A stretch of 64,000 bases of DNA from Oceanibium sediminis (GCF_003265325.1 NZ_QGNX01000001.1:806001-870000); one strand, 5' to 3'. Shown: positions 25,971 to 34,661, counted from the stretch's first letter. Program-made: numbers and translations. Notes: generated from the sequence alone by a model not told the origin.

Positions 25971-26474
25971 ATGCGACCTTCCACGGTAACCCGACGGACG
26001 CTTTTGGCGGGGCTTTCCGCTGCCGGGCTGACCGCCTGCGCGCGCGATTATTCCCGGCTGCCCAAGGCGGACCAGGTCTATGTCCTCAAGGCGGAGCGGC
26101 GGCTCCTGCTGATTCGCGATCGTCAGCCGATCCGTGAATTTCCGATCCAGCTTGGCTTCGCGCCGCAGGGCCACAAGGTCCAGGAAGGCGACGGGCGTAC
26201 GCCCGAAGGCCTGTACTGGGTCGACCGCAAGAACCCGAACAGCTCGTTCCACCTGAGCCTCGGGATCAACTACCCCAATGAAACCGACATCGCCCGCGCC
26301 GAGGCGCTGGGCGTCGATCCGGGCGGCGATATCTTCATCCACGGCGAGGCGAACAAGCCCTTCGACAAGAACGACCCCGACTGGACAGCGGGCTGCATCG
26401 CGGTGCTGAACCGCCAGGTCGAGGAAATCTACGCGCGGGTGTTGGTCGGTACGCCCGTCACCATCACCGCCTAA
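25971..26474 (+). CDS. L,D-transpeptidase family lipoprotein (YkuD domain)
   Basis: Seen: 167 residues. TRRTLLAGLSAAGLTACAR combines a twin-arginine-like start with a lipobox (LTAC). The YkuD domain has HGEANKPFDKNDPDWTAGCIAVLN, with the catalytic His and Cys (GC near residue 143). Known: these enzymes crosslink peptidoglycan or tether proteins to it. ATG at 25971 with AGAGGTAGAG upstream. Inferred: a membrane-anchored wall enzyme. It is the first of three neighbouring wall-associated lipoproteins. Confidence 0.85.
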   Translation: MRPSTVTRRTLLAGLSAAGLTACARDYSRLPKADQVYVLKAERRLLLIRDRQPIREFPIQLGFAPQGHKVQEGDGRTPEGLYWVDRKNPNSSFHLSLGINYPNETDIARAEALGVDPGGDIFIHGEANKPFDKNDPDWTAGCIAVLNRQVEEIYARVLVGTPVTITA

Positions 26475-26505
26475 GGGTGTGGTGCTGTCCGGCGCGCCGC
26501 GGGGG

Positions 26506-27036
26506 TCAGGACCCCGGTGCGCCGGTGCCTTCCCGGACGCCGCCGGATTGGCCCAGAAGCTGCACCCACCACAGCTTTCCGTTTGATTCCTGGTGGAAAG
26601 CGAAGCCGACGGTGTCCGCCTCGGGCGCCAGCATGACACGGCGGGTGAATCGGTCATTCAGCCAGCTTTGCAGCACCTCCACCTCGTCGTCGAAGGATTC
26701 CGAGATATTTTCGCCCAGGACCCGCCCGGCGTAGCCCGCGCGCGTCGCCCGGTCTTGCGGAGAGGTCCCGTCAGAGCCGAAATGCCAGGCCCTTTCCTGC
26801 ACGCTCATGTCGCGGGCATGGGTCGCCGCGGCGGCGGTAAGTTGCGCATTCAGCCGTACCGGCGGCTGCCCCTGGGTCGAGCGGAAGGCGTTGACCGCAT
26901 CCACATGGGCGGTCCTGATGCCGTTCACTTCGCTGTCGCTTATGATGCGCACACCGTCCACGACCTGCGTGCCGGAAGTACAGGCCGCAGCAAACATCAG
27001 GCAAGCAGCAAGGGTAATCCGGCAAATTAGGGTCAT
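26506..27036 (-). CDS. CAP/SCP-domain lipoprotein
   Basis: Seen: 176 residues with a lipoprotein signal (LAACLMFAAACTSG) and CAP motifs: HARDMSVQERAWHFGSDGTSPQDR, GENISESF and the C-terminal VGFAFHQ. Known: bacterial CAP proteins are exported and often linked to wall or lipid binding; they are not proven enzymes. Ends 31 bases from the end of the first transpeptidase gene (convergent) and diverges from the second. Inferred: an outer- or inner-membrane-anchored partner in wall maintenance. Confidence 0.8.
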   Translation of the reverse strand: MTLICRITLAACLMFAAACTSGTQVVDGVRIISDSEVNGIRTAHVDAVNAFRSTQGQPPVRLNAQLTAAAATHARDMSVQERAWHFGSDGTSPQDRATRAGYAGRVLGENISESFDDEVEVLQSWLNDRFTRRVMLAPEADTVGFAFHQESNGKLWWVQLLGQSGGVREGTGAPGS

Positions 27037-27107
27037 GTAAGCACTCTCAGGGTGTTGCAGTAAACACGAAAGCTGTATCGGGATTGGCCGATCCTTTCAA
27101 ACCCTGT

Positions 27108-27136
27108 TTGAAATAAACGGGTCGTTGGCTTATAAC
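27108..27136 (+). promoter_or_regulatory. strong sigma70-like promoter with dyad over the -10
   Basis: TTGAAA (27108-27113), 17-base spacer, TATAAC (27131-27136), about 80 bases before the second transpeptidase gene. The inverted repeat GGTCGTT (27120-27126) / AACGACC (27134-27140) straddles the -10, a typical repressor position. Confidence 0.6.
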
Positions 27137-27216
27137 GACCAATGTCCCGCCGCATATCGGCGGCAGGGTACCTCCCTCGCCCGATTGTTAGGCCAGATTG
27201 TTTGGAGAGTGACCAT

Positions 27217-27879
27217 ATGACCCGTTCGACCGACAAGTTGACCCGCAGACAGGCGGCGCGTCTGATGGCAGGCGCCGGCCTTGGCATGCTTGGCGCGGGC
27301 TGCACCCGCAGCGCGTCGTCCCTGATGGACGATTACGCCACCGTCAGCCAGGCCAATACCGAGCCGGTCGCGGGTCTGGACAGTTCGCAGCTGATGGAAT
27401 TGCGCCAGGCCGGGCTGGACCGGCGGGTCTCGGGCTTCATCTCGCGGCATTGGTCGGACTATTTCCCCAGCCTCAACAACGGCGCGATCCTGGTGGATAC
27501 ACAGGCCCGGGCGCTGCATTACTGGTCCGAGGATGGCGGGCGCTACAAGATCTATCCCACCTCGGTGCCGCTGACCCCGGAACTGACGCGGACCGGGCGC
27601 ACACAGGTTGTGCAGAAACGCGTCGGACCGGACTGGCGCCCGACGCCGAACATGCTGAAACGCAACCCAGATTTGCCCACCTACGTGGGGCCGGGGCCGG
27701 AAAACCCGCTTGGTACCCACGCGCTTTACCTGAGCTGGCAATACTATCGGATCCACGGCACTAACGATACGCGCAAGATCGGGCGCAAGTCTTCAAACGG
27801 CTGCATCGGCCTATACAATGAGGACATTGCGGAATTGTTCGGCTGGGCAAGCGTTGGGACACAAGTCCTTCTCGTTTAG
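27217..27879 (+). CDS. L,D-transpeptidase family lipoprotein, second copy
   Basis: Seen: 220 residues. A twin-arginine-like lipoprotein leader (TRRQAARLMAGAGLGMLGAGC) precedes a YkuD domain with the C-terminal GRKSSNGCIGLYNEDIAEL carrying the catalytic Cys, and GTHALYLSWQYYRIHG before it. Known: close to the ErfK/YbiS/YcfS group seen in Rhodobacteraceae. The ATG at 27217 has GGAGAG upstream; an earlier start would add 25 residues before the leader. Similar domain to the protein at 25971 but a different central region, so not a recent duplicate. Confidence 0.85.
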   Translation: MTRSTDKLTRRQAARLMAGAGLGMLGAGCTRSASSLMDDYATVSQANTEPVAGLDSSQLMELRQAGLDRRVSGFISRHWSDYFPSLNNGAILVDTQARALHYWSEDGGRYKIYPTSVPLTPELTRTGRTQVVQKRVGPDWRPTPNMLKRNPDLPTYVGPGPENPLGTHALYLSWQYYRIHGTNDTRKIGRKSSNGCIGLYNEDIAELFGWASVGTQVLLV

Positions 27880-28048
27880 AAATCTTCTACTTAAAAATGC
27901 GCCATATGGCATCAAAAGCACAATGGCTCGGAACTGAACGACTTTTTTTTGCTGAACGTTGAATTGTGACCGGTTTGCAAGTAGGCGTGTGACTGCACTG
28001 CCCGCGCGCAGGGCACGCATGCGTAAACATTTGGCCAAGGAGACCAAA

Positions 28049-28237
28049 ATGAAAAAAGCCGCTCTGGTTGCAGCAGCACTGCTGACCGCTACTCCCGCTT
28101 TCGCTGGTAACGTTGAAGTATTCGTTGCTCCCGAAGAGCCGATGGTTGAAGAGCCCATGGGTTCCAACGCTGGTTGGGTTGTTCCCCTTCTGGCCGTCGT
28201 CATCGTCGGCGCAGCGATCGCAGTCAGCCAGGACTGA
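28049..28237 (+). CDS. small exported single-helix membrane protein
   Basis: Function not recognised. Seen: 62 residues: a signal peptide (MKKAALVAAALLTATPAFAG), a short acidic stretch with repeated EEPM, then one hydrophobic helix (AGWVVPLLAVVIVGAAIAVS) ending SQD. AAGGAG precedes the ATG. Its codons end in T or C more often than its neighbours, as in highly expressed genes. A strong terminator follows. Known from memory: short proteins of this layout recur in Rhodobacteraceae and are often misannotated as ferrochelatase. The gap 27880-28048 holds an AT-rich leader with a T8 run (27943-27950). Confidence 0.75.
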   Translation: MKKAALVAAALLTATPAFAGNVEVFVAPEEPMVEEPMGSNAGWVVPLLAVVIVGAAIAVSQD

Positions 28238-28270
28238 TATCGAAATTCCCGCACCAGCGGGGGGTTGAAA

Positions 28271-28297
28271 GGCAGGTGCTTTGGCGCCTGCCTTTTT
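28271..28297 (+). terminator. intrinsic terminator of the small membrane protein gene
   Basis: GGCAGGTGC (28271-28279), TTTG loop, GCGCCTGCC (28284-28292) with one G-U pair, followed by T5 (28293-28297). Confidence 0.85.
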
Positions 28298-28349
28298 CGT
28301 TTCGGGGACCCGGTATCGCGCAGGCGCGCCGGGGCAGGCGGATACCCGC

Positions 28350-29072
28350 TCAGTCGCTGGTGAAGGGTTCCAGCACTTCCAGGTCGATGAACCCCTGGTC
28401 CGGCCCCAGCCATTGCAGCGAGCGCCAGACGAAGCCATTTTCGGCATCCGCGAAATGCACGTTGGTGAAGCTGACGTCATCGCCGGAGCAGATTTCCTCC
28501 ACCTGCTGGCCTTTGTGGATGACCTCCACGATCTCGATTTCGCGCGTCTCTCCGGGCTGGTAGCGGCACGTCACGGTGATCGCCCGCCCTCCGGGGCCGG
28601 GGCCGGGCACGCGGTAGGTGCGCCGGATCGTTGCGGGCCAGGACGCGACGGGCCGCGCCCGCACCAGCGGATCGTTCGCGCCGGGCGTCAGGGACAGCAG
28701 GTCGGTGCCGATGCCCCGGCTGCCGGTGATCAGCGAGCCGTTCAGCGTCAGCAACTGCCCGAACCGCGAGGCATAGGTGACGTAAGGCCCGTTCACCGTG
28801 ACCCCGCTCAGAACCGAGCGGGAGTTTTCCTCCACCAGGCGGCCGCGGATCATGGCGGTGCCCGTCGCCTCGATCGCGGCGCGGGTGATCCCGGCGCTGC
28901 GGCGCGGCGCGTTCGCCGGGGCAGGGGCGCCGGTGGCCGTGGGGGCGTCATCCTCGCCCGTGAAGCGTTCCAGCGCGGCGTCCACGATGGGGTTGCCCCC
29001 GCTGGAGCACCCCGCCAGGGCGAGCAGGCACATGGTGACGATGGCGTGCCTTATTGCCAAAACGCGGACCAC
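28350..29072 (-). CDS. YjbF-family outer-membrane lipoprotein
   Basis: Seen: 240 residues with a lipobox (LLALAGCSSG), then VTYASRFGQLLTLNGSLITGSRGIGTDLLSL and CRYQPGETREIEIVE. Known: YjbF/GfcB lipoproteins work with YjbH in exopolysaccharide production or secretion (E. coli yjbEFGH). The start at 29072 overlaps the yjbH-like stop by 22 bases; a later in-frame TTG or the ATG just before the lipobox are possible starts. Convergent with the small protein gene at 28049. Confidence 0.85.
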   Translation of the reverse strand: MVRVLAIRHAIVTMCLLALAGCSSGGNPIVDAALERFTGEDDAPTATGAPAPANAPRRSAGITRAAIEATGTAMIRGRLVEENSRSVLSGVTVNGPYVTYASRFGQLLTLNGSLITGSRGIGTDLLSLTPGANDPLVRARPVASWPATIRRTYRVPGPGPGGRAITVTCRYQPGETREIEIVEVIHKGQQVEEICSGDDVSFTNVHFADAENGFVWRSLQWLGPDQGFIDLEVLEPFTSD

Positions 29073-31138
29073 CCGTCCTCCAGCGAGCGGCGGTCAAGAT
29101 CCTTGATCCGCTCGTAAAGCCGCCCCTCGATGTCCAGCCGCGCGCCGCCGTCGTTCTCGCTCGGCAGCAGGGACACGCGGGCCTCGGACTTGTTCTCGAA
29201 CGGCAGGCCCCAGCGCAGGGGCATCGTGATCTCGAACCCCTTGGCGTAGCTGCCTTCGCCGAAATCGTCGAAGGATACGTCCGTCCGGGTGACATAGCCG
29301 CGCACGTTCCAGCCGTTCGCGAAGCTGCGGCCCAGCGACACCGTCGCGCCCCAGTCACCGGCCAGGTAGCGCCCGGCGTCCAGCTGCGCCTCGATCCCGT
29401 GATAGCCCGTATCCCAGTAGAGCGAGCCGTGCCCCGTCACCACCTCGTAGTCGAGCAGCGCGAAGGGCTCGTTGTAGTCGCGCTGGCGCACGTAGTTCAG
29501 CTCCGCCCCAAGGGCCAGGTCGCTGTTGACCGGGGCGAACAGCAGCTCGCCGCTGACGCCGGTGAACATCCGCTCCAGCACGCCGCCGGTCAGGCGCGCG
29601 TAGACCGCCGGCGCGGGCTTGAACACCCAGTCCGCCGTCAGCCGGTCCAGGCTCACGTCCCGCCCCGAGTAGTACAGGTCACTGTCCGAGCGCACACGCG
29701 GCAGCGGGCTGGTCGAGGTGGAGACATCCTGCTGCGCCTCGCCCACCAGGAACCGGCTGGCAGAGCCGCTGACCGACAGGCCCGGCGCGACCTGGTAGGC
29801 CGCGTTCGCCGTCAGCAGCAGGTCCGGGCGGAACCCGTCGTCCTGGTCCAGCAGGTTCAGCGGGATCGAGGGGCCGAAGGACCATGTGAACCGCTCCTCC
29901 GGTTCGCGCGTCCAGACGTTTTCGCCCGCGATTCTGCCGCGCGCGTCCAGCAGGCCCGTCGTCTGCCAGCTCTTCAGGCTGGCGTCGGGCGTATCCACCT
30001 GCGCTTCCATGTCCGAGCGCTTGATCTCCGCCGTGCGGATCGCCAGCCCGTCCTCCACCAGCGTGATGCGGAAGGTTTCCACCGAAGGCGGCAGCGCCAG
30101 CGCCAGCACGCGGGCGACCCGGCCGATGGCCTTCGCCTCGCGCTGGATGGCGGTGTTGCGCACGTAAAGCTCGGCCTCCGTGCCGGTGATCTTCGCCTGT
30201 TCGATGATGATCCCGTCCGGCGCGTAAGCCTCTCCCAAGGCCTTCACCAGCGTGTCCTGGTTCTGCGGGTTGTCCGCCCAGGCGGTGCCCATCGGCGCAT
30301 TCGCCGCCCGCGCGCGCACCGGCGCGGGGCCAGCGCCCAGGTCCTGGGGGGCCAGCGGTTTCAACGGGTTGCCGGTGAAGGACAGCGACACGCCGACGGT
30401 CGAGCCGTACATGTAGGCGGCCGAAAGCTGCACGCTGTCGTTCACCGCGTAGGTCGCCCCGAAATTGAAGGGCGACGCGCGGTCGAACCCGCCCGCAACC
30501 TCGTCCTCGTAGGCGTCCGAGGAATATTCCGCCTTCAGCGTCAGCCCGTCCACCGGGGTTTCCCAGGCCACGCCGCCGAAAAACGCCGCGTCGCCCCGGA
30601 AGTACCGGTCCCCCTGCACACGCCCGCCGGGCACTGTCGGGTCGGGCCGGGTGTCGAGGCCAAAGGGATTGCCAAAGCCGCCGTCGCTGCCCAGCCGCCC
30701 AAAGCCCAGGCCCCCGCTCAGCGTGAAGCCCGCGCCCACCGTCTTGGTCGCGACCAGGTATTCCGCCCCGTAGGGCCCGTCGCCCAGCAGGTCCTGGAAC
30801 CCAAGCGCCAGGCCCGGCATCCAGCCGTCTTCCTCCAGCAACTGGAATTGCAGATCGAAGCTGCGGTCCGACACGTTCGGCCCGCCGGGCACGTCGCGGA
30901 TGGTGGACACCCGCAGCGTGCCGTTCACCCGCGGCAGAAGCTGAAAGTTGACCGAGGTGCGCCGCGTCTCGCCAAAGCCGGAGAACGTCGCCCCGATCTG
31001 CGCATCGTCAAAGGATTCCGCGCTCGGCAGGTCGATCAGGCCGGGCCGCCCGTACAGGTTGTAACTCTGCGCCGCCGCGCCCCCGGCCGTTGCCAGAAGC
31101 ACTGCAAGGGCCGCCGTTGAAGTCGCTCGTCTGCTCAC
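29051..31138 (-). CDS. YjbH-family outer-membrane beta-barrel protein
   Basis: Seen: 695 residues, signal peptide (STAALAVLLATAGGAAAQ), the family opening YNLYGRPGLIDLPSAESF, and repeated amphipathic strands rich in Gly/Tyr/Asp to the C-terminus. Known: YjbH-type proteins are predicted paired beta-barrels for exopolysaccharide export. Inferred: with the overlapping YjbF it forms a minimal two-gene version of the yjb system; no YjbE or YjbG is encoded beside it. A long hairpin lies in its leader at 31158-31200. Confidence 0.85.
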   Translation of the reverse strand: MSRRATSTAALAVLLATAGGAAAQSYNLYGRPGLIDLPSAESFDDAQIGATFSGFGETRRTSVNFQLLPRVNGTLRVSTIRDVPGGPNVSDRSFDLQFQLLEEDGWMPGLALGFQDLLGDGPYGAEYLVATKTVGAGFTLSGGLGFGRLGSDGGFGNPFGLDTRPDPTVPGGRVQGDRYFRGDAAFFGGVAWETPVDGLTLKAEYSSDAYEDEVAGGFDRASPFNFGATYAVNDSVQLSAAYMYGSTVGVSLSFTGNPLKPLAPQDLGAGPAPVRARAANAPMGTAWADNPQNQDTLVKALGEAYAPDGIIIEQAKITGTEAELYVRNTAIQREAKAIGRVARVLALALPPSVETFRITLVEDGLAIRTAEIKRSDMEAQVDTPDASLKSWQTTGLLDARGRIAGENVWTREPEERFTWSFGPSIPLNLLDQDDGFRPDLLLTANAAYQVAPGLSVSGSASRFLVGEAQQDVSTSTSPLPRVRSDSDLYYSGRDVSLDRLTADWVFKPAPAVYARLTGGVLERMFTGVSGELLFAPVNSDLALGAELNYVRQRDYNEPFALLDYEVVTGHGSLYWDTGYHGIEAQLDAGRYLAGDWGATVSLGRSFANGWNVRGYVTRTDVSFDDFGEGSYAKGFEITMPLRWGLPFENKSEARVSLLPSENDGGARLDIEGRLYERIKDLDRRSLEDGWSAFWQ

Positions 31139-31157
31139 GCTCTACCGCCTCTGCCTT

Positions 31158-31200
31158 GGGTTGCCCTGTTTTTCCAATGTCTGAAGGCACAGGGCAACCC
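31158..31200 (-). other. 12-bp inverted repeat in the yjbH leader
   Basis: GGGTTGCCCTGT (31158-31169) and ACAGGGCAACCC (31189-31200) pair perfectly around 19 bases. On the minus strand it starts 9 bases after the SDR stop and ends 19 bases before the yjbH start. There is no T-run after it, so it is more likely an RNA-level control, an operator or a processing site than a terminator. Confidence 0.5.
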
Positions 31201-31209
31201 CTGATTGCC

Positions 31210-32061
31210 TCAGTTTCCGTCTGCGAGGATCGCGCGCAACCCCGTGCGATAGTCGGGATAGCGCAGGGTGACGCCCAGCTCGGTCTTGATCCGGTCGTTC
31301 CGCACCCGCTTGTTGTCGGCATAGAAACTGCGCGCCATTGGCGACAGGTCCGCCGTCTCGAAGGGGATATCGGGGGGGACTTCCGCACCCAGAAGCTCGG
31401 CGGCGAAGGCAATCACGTCCTGCGGCGGGCCGGGCATGTCATCGGCCAGGTTATAGGCCGCGCCGGGATTGGGCCGCGCGATGGAGGCTTCCAGCACCGT
31501 CGCGATATCCTCCACGTGGATGCGGCTGAACACCTGCCCGGGCTTCACGATCCGCCGCGCACTGCCATCGCGGATCTTGTCGAGCGCCGAGCGTCCGGGG
31601 CCATAGATCCCCGCCAGGCGGAAGCGGTGCAGCGCCCAGCCGTGGCGCGCGGCCAGCGCCATCCAGGCGGCGTCCTGATCCGCGCGCAGCCCGCCGCGAT
31701 GGGTGGAATGAACCAGCGGCGTGTCCTCGTCCACCCAGTCGCCGCCGTGATCGCCGTAAACCCCGGTGGTGGACAGAAGGCCCACCCATTCGGCGCGCGG
31801 CAAAGGGCGGTCCAGCACGTCATGGGCCGGGTCGCCATCCCGCTTTGCCGGGACCGAGGACAGGATGTGCGTCGCTTCCTCCAACGCCTGCGCGATATCC
31901 GTGCCGGGCCACAGCAGCGGCGTGACCCCGTCCGCTTCGATCGCGGCCTGCTTGTCGGCGCTGCGCGTGGTCCCGGTCACGCGCCAGCCCTGCGCGATCA
32001 GGCGTCGCGCCAGCGTGCGGGCGGTAAAGCCATACCCAAGGCAAAACAGGTGCTTGTTCAA
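31210..32061 (-). CDS. YeeZ-like SDR-family oxidoreductase/epimerase-like protein
   Basis: Seen: 283 residues. The Rossmann start is CLGYGFTARTLARRLIAQGWRV, a GxGFTA variant rather than GxxGxxG, followed by LLSTTGVYGDHGGDWVDE and AGIYGPGRSALDKI. Known: this matches the YeeZ-type atypical/extended SDR group, which binds NAD(P) but whose substrates are unknown. It lies between queG (52 bases upstream) and yjbH on the same strand. Confidence 0.8.
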   Translation of the reverse strand: MNKHLFCLGYGFTARTLARRLIAQGWRVTGTTRSADKQAAIEADGVTPLLWPGTDIAQALEEATHILSSVPAKRDGDPAHDVLDRPLPRAEWVGLLSTTGVYGDHGGDWVDEDTPLVHSTHRGGLRADQDAAWMALAARHGWALHRFRLAGIYGPGRSALDKIRDGSARRIVKPGQVFSRIHVEDIATVLEASIARPNPGAAYNLADDMPGPPQDVIAFAAELLGAEVPPDIPFETADLSPMARSFYADNKRVRNDRIKTELGVTLRYPDYRTGLRAILADGN

Positions 32062-32113
32062 GAAACCCTCCTCGTGCTGCGCGTTTCGACCCGCCTACAC
32101 CAAAGGGCGGCGG

Positions 32114-33163
32114 TCACGCAAATGCGCCCCTCAGCCGGGCCACGGCCCAGGCGGCGGCCTCGGCGACCACGGGGTCCGGGTCTTCGGTCAGCGCCTCGAC
32201 ACTCGGCAGCAACTCGGGGCGACCGGAATTGCCGATGGCATAGGCCACGTTGCGCACGAAGCGGTTGCGCCCGATCCGCTTGATGGGGGAGCCTGAGAAA
32301 ACCGCGCGAAACCCCGCGTCGTCCAGCGCCGCCAGCGCGTCCAGCCGGGGCGCGCGCAACTCCGCGCGGGCCCAGTAGGCGGCCTCCTGCGCCTCAACAG
32401 CGAACTTGTTCCAGGGGCAGACCGCAAGGCAATCGTCGCAGCCATAGATCCGGTTGCCCAGAAGCGGGCGCAGATCCTCGTCCACCGGGCCGTCATGCTC
32501 GATCGTCAGGTAGGAAATGCAGCGCCGCGCATCCAGCTGGAACGGCGCGGGAAAGGCGTTCGTGGGGCAGATGTCCAGGCACGCGCGGCAACTGCCGCAA
32601 TGGTCCGTTTCCGGCGCGTCCACCGGCAGTTCCGCGGTGGTGAAGATCGCGCCCAGGAAAACCCAGTTCCCCAGGTCGCGCCCCAGCAGGTTGGTGTGCT
32701 TGCCCTGCCAGCCCAGCCCGGCGGCGGCGGCCAGCGGCTTTTCCATCACCGGCGCGGTATCGACGAACACCTTGATCTCGCAATCCGCCGCATCGACCAG
32801 CCAGCGCCCGATGCGCTTCAGCCGCTTCTTCACCAGGTCGTGGTAATCGCGGCCGCGGGAATACACGCTGATATTACCCCGCTCGGGGTGGTCCAGCGTG
32901 GCCAGCGGGTCGCCCACCGGGGTGTAGGCTTCGGCCAGCATGATGACCGAACGCGCCTCGGGCCACAGTTCCGTCGGATCGCCCCGCCAGTTGGCGCGCC
33001 GCTCCATCCAGTCCATCTGGCCATGGCGTCCGGCGTCAAGGAAGGCCTGCAACCGCTCCGCCGCCTGCGGAATCGCATCGGGGCGGCAAATGCCGAGCTT
33101 GGTGAAGCCCGCCGCCTCTGCCTCCGCCTCCAGGCGGGCGCGCAGGTCGGCAGCGCCGCTCAT
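32114..33163 (-). CDS. queG: epoxyqueuosine reductase
   Basis: Seen: 349 residues with [30 protein letters not shown], then two ferredoxin-like cluster motifs, [17 protein letters not shown] and [13 protein letters not shown], and a C-terminal repeat region. Known: a cobalamin- and iron-sulfur-dependent enzyme that makes queuosine in tRNA. Start chosen at ATG 33163; a TTG two codons earlier lies in the dispersed repeat. Somewhat shorter than the E. coli protein, as usual in alphaproteobacteria. Confidence 0.95.
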   Translation of the reverse strand: MSGAADLRARLEAEAEAAGFTKLGICRPDAIPQAAERLQAFLDAGRHGQMDWMERRANWRGDPTELWPEARSVIMLAEAYTPVGDPLATLDHPERGNISVYSRGRDYHDLVKKRLKRIGRWLVDAADCEIKVFVDTAPVMEKPLAAAAGLGWQGKHTNLLGRDLGNWVFLGAIFTTAELPVDAPETDHCGSCRACLDICPTNAFPAPFQLDARRCISYLTIEHDGPVDEDLRPLLGNRIYGCDDCLAVCPWNKFAVEAQEAAYWARAELRAPRLDALAALDDAGFRAVFSGSPIKRIGRNRFVRNVAYAIGNSGRPELLPSVEALTEDPDPVVAEAAAWAVARLRGAFA

Positions 33164-33164
33164 T

Positions 33165-33196
33165 TCCAAAGTCCCTCAAATATCCCCGCCGGAGGC
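33165..33196. repeat. dispersed repeat, copy 2
   Basis: Matches the repeat at 24981-25011 with one inserted C. Here it fills the intergenic space between the GST stop and the queG start, in the same orientation relative to the flanking minus-strand genes. Confidence 0.7.
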
Positions 33197-33211
33197 TCCA
33201 TCGCCTGCCGC

Positions 33212-33877
33212 TCAGAAATCCAGGTCGGCATAATGGGACGGCGGCGTGAACCCGGGCAGCAGGTCGGCCAGCAGGCCGCGGAACGCTGGCCGGGACTTGA
33301 CCTTGGCGTACCATTCCTTCAGCGCCGCGCTGCGCGACCAGTCCACGTCCCCGATATAGTCGAGGCAGGACAGCTGCGCCGCGGCCGAGAAGTCGGCGAT
33401 CGACATCTGGTCCCCGGCCAGCCAGCGGCGGCCTTCCATCAGCCACCCGATGTAGTCCAGGTGGTACTTGATGTTCTTCGCGCCGTCCTTGATCTTGCTG
33501 CTTTCGGGATAGCCCGCGCGGGCCAGGCGCTTGTTCACCCGCTCATACAGCAGGTTGACGGTGACCTCGTGGTGGAACTTGTCGTCGAACCAGGCCGCCA
33601 GGCGGCGCGCCTCGGCACGTTCGGCGGGGGTGTCGGGCAGCAGTTGGGCGGTCTGGTACACCTCTTCGAGGTACTCGAAGATGGCCGAGCTTTCGGCCAG
33701 CACCAGCCCGTCGATTCGCAGCACCGGCACCTTGCCCGAGGGGTTCAGCCGCAGGAAATCCATGCGTTTTTCCCAGGGCTTCTCCTCGACCAGTTCCACC
33801 TCGATCTTCTTTTCCGCAAGAACCAGGCGGATCTTGCGGCAGAACGGGGACAGGGGCTGATGATACAAACGTCGCAT
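33212..33877 (-). CDS. glutathione S-transferase family protein
   Basis: Seen: 221 residues. Thioredoxin-like N-terminus (MRRLYHQPLSPFCRKIRLVLAEKKI), cis-proline loop in NPSGKVPVL, ESSAIFEYLEE for glutathione binding, then an all-helical C-terminal domain with DQMSIADFSAAAQL. The start at 33877 fits the family; the open frame extends 14 codons upstream. Substrate unknown. It is followed by queG after the repeat. Confidence 0.88.
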   Translation of the reverse strand: MRRLYHQPLSPFCRKIRLVLAEKKIEVELVEEKPWEKRMDFLRLNPSGKVPVLRIDGLVLAESSAIFEYLEEVYQTAQLLPDTPAERAEARRLAAWFDDKFHHEVTVNLLYERVNKRLARAGYPESSKIKDGAKNIKYHLDYIGWLMEGRRWLAGDQMSIADFSAAAQLSCLDYIGDVDWSRSAALKEWYAKVKSRPAFRGLLADLLPGFTPPSHYADLDF

Positions 33878-33959
33878 GGTTCTATTAGGCCCAAGCGGGC
33901 GGCTTCTGCAACTCGGCAAATGCGCATCGGCGGAAAGCGGATCAGCTTTTTTCCCAGCT

Positions 33960-34661
33960 TTATCGGGCCAGGCAGGCCCCGCGCCCGTCCGCGTCCAGGG
34001 TGCGCGCGCCCGCCGCGATTTGGGCCGCGCGGCTGAGTTCGCGCGCGGCGGGGCGCACCGCCGAGCGGCCCTTGGGATCGGGCAGCACCGCCATCAGCCG
34101 CGCGGCTTGCGTGCGGCTCAGCTCCGCCGCGCCGATGCCGAAGTGATGCCGTGCCGCAGCCTCGATCCCGAAGACGCCGGTGTCGAATTCCGCGACGTTC
34201 AGGTAGACCTCCATGATCCGGTGCTTGGGCCAGATCCCCTCGATCAGCAGGGTGAAACCCGCCTCCATCCCCTTGCGCAGCCACGAGCGGGCGGGCCACA
34301 GGAACACGTTCTTCGCCGTCTGCTGGCTGATGGTGGATGCGCCCCGCCGCCCGCCCCCGGCAAGGGCGGCGCGGATCGCGTCCAGGTCGAAGCCGTGGTG
34401 AACGCAGAAATTCGCGTCCTCCGCCGCCGCCGCGCTCAGGGCGACATGGGCGGGCAGCGTGTCAAGGTCGACCCAGGCGCGCGTGATGCCGCCAAGCCGC
34501 CGCGCCTCGGATAGCTGGTAGATGTTCGCCGGCGGGTTCACGAAGCGCAGCACCAGCACCAGCAGCGCTGCCAGCAGCAAGCAGGCCAGCGCGCCAAGGC
34601 CCAGCCAGGCCAGCCCGCGCCGCAGCCAGCGGGGCATCCGAAATCGCCGCGTCTTCGCCAT
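33960..34661 (-). CDS. mtgA: monofunctional biosynthetic peptidoglycan transglycosylase
   Basis: Seen: 233 residues with one N-terminal membrane helix (LAWLGLGALACLLLAALLVLVL) and the GT51 motifs EDANFCVHHGFD (catalytic Glu), RRGASTISQQTAKNVFLW and KHRIMEVYLNVAEFDTGVFGIEAAA. Known: polymerises lipid II into glycan strands. Full length for MtgA and no transpeptidase domain. Confidence 0.95.
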   Translation of the reverse strand: MAKTRRFRMPRWLRRGLAWLGLGALACLLLAALLVLVLRFVNPPANIYQLSEARRLGGITRAWVDLDTLPAHVALSAAAAEDANFCVHHGFDLDAIRAALAGGGRRGASTISQQTAKNVFLWPARSWLRKGMEAGFTLLIEGIWPKHRIMEVYLNVAEFDTGVFGIEAAARHHFGIGAAELSRTQAARLMAVLPDPKGRSAVRPAARELSRAAQIAAGARTLDADGRGACLAR

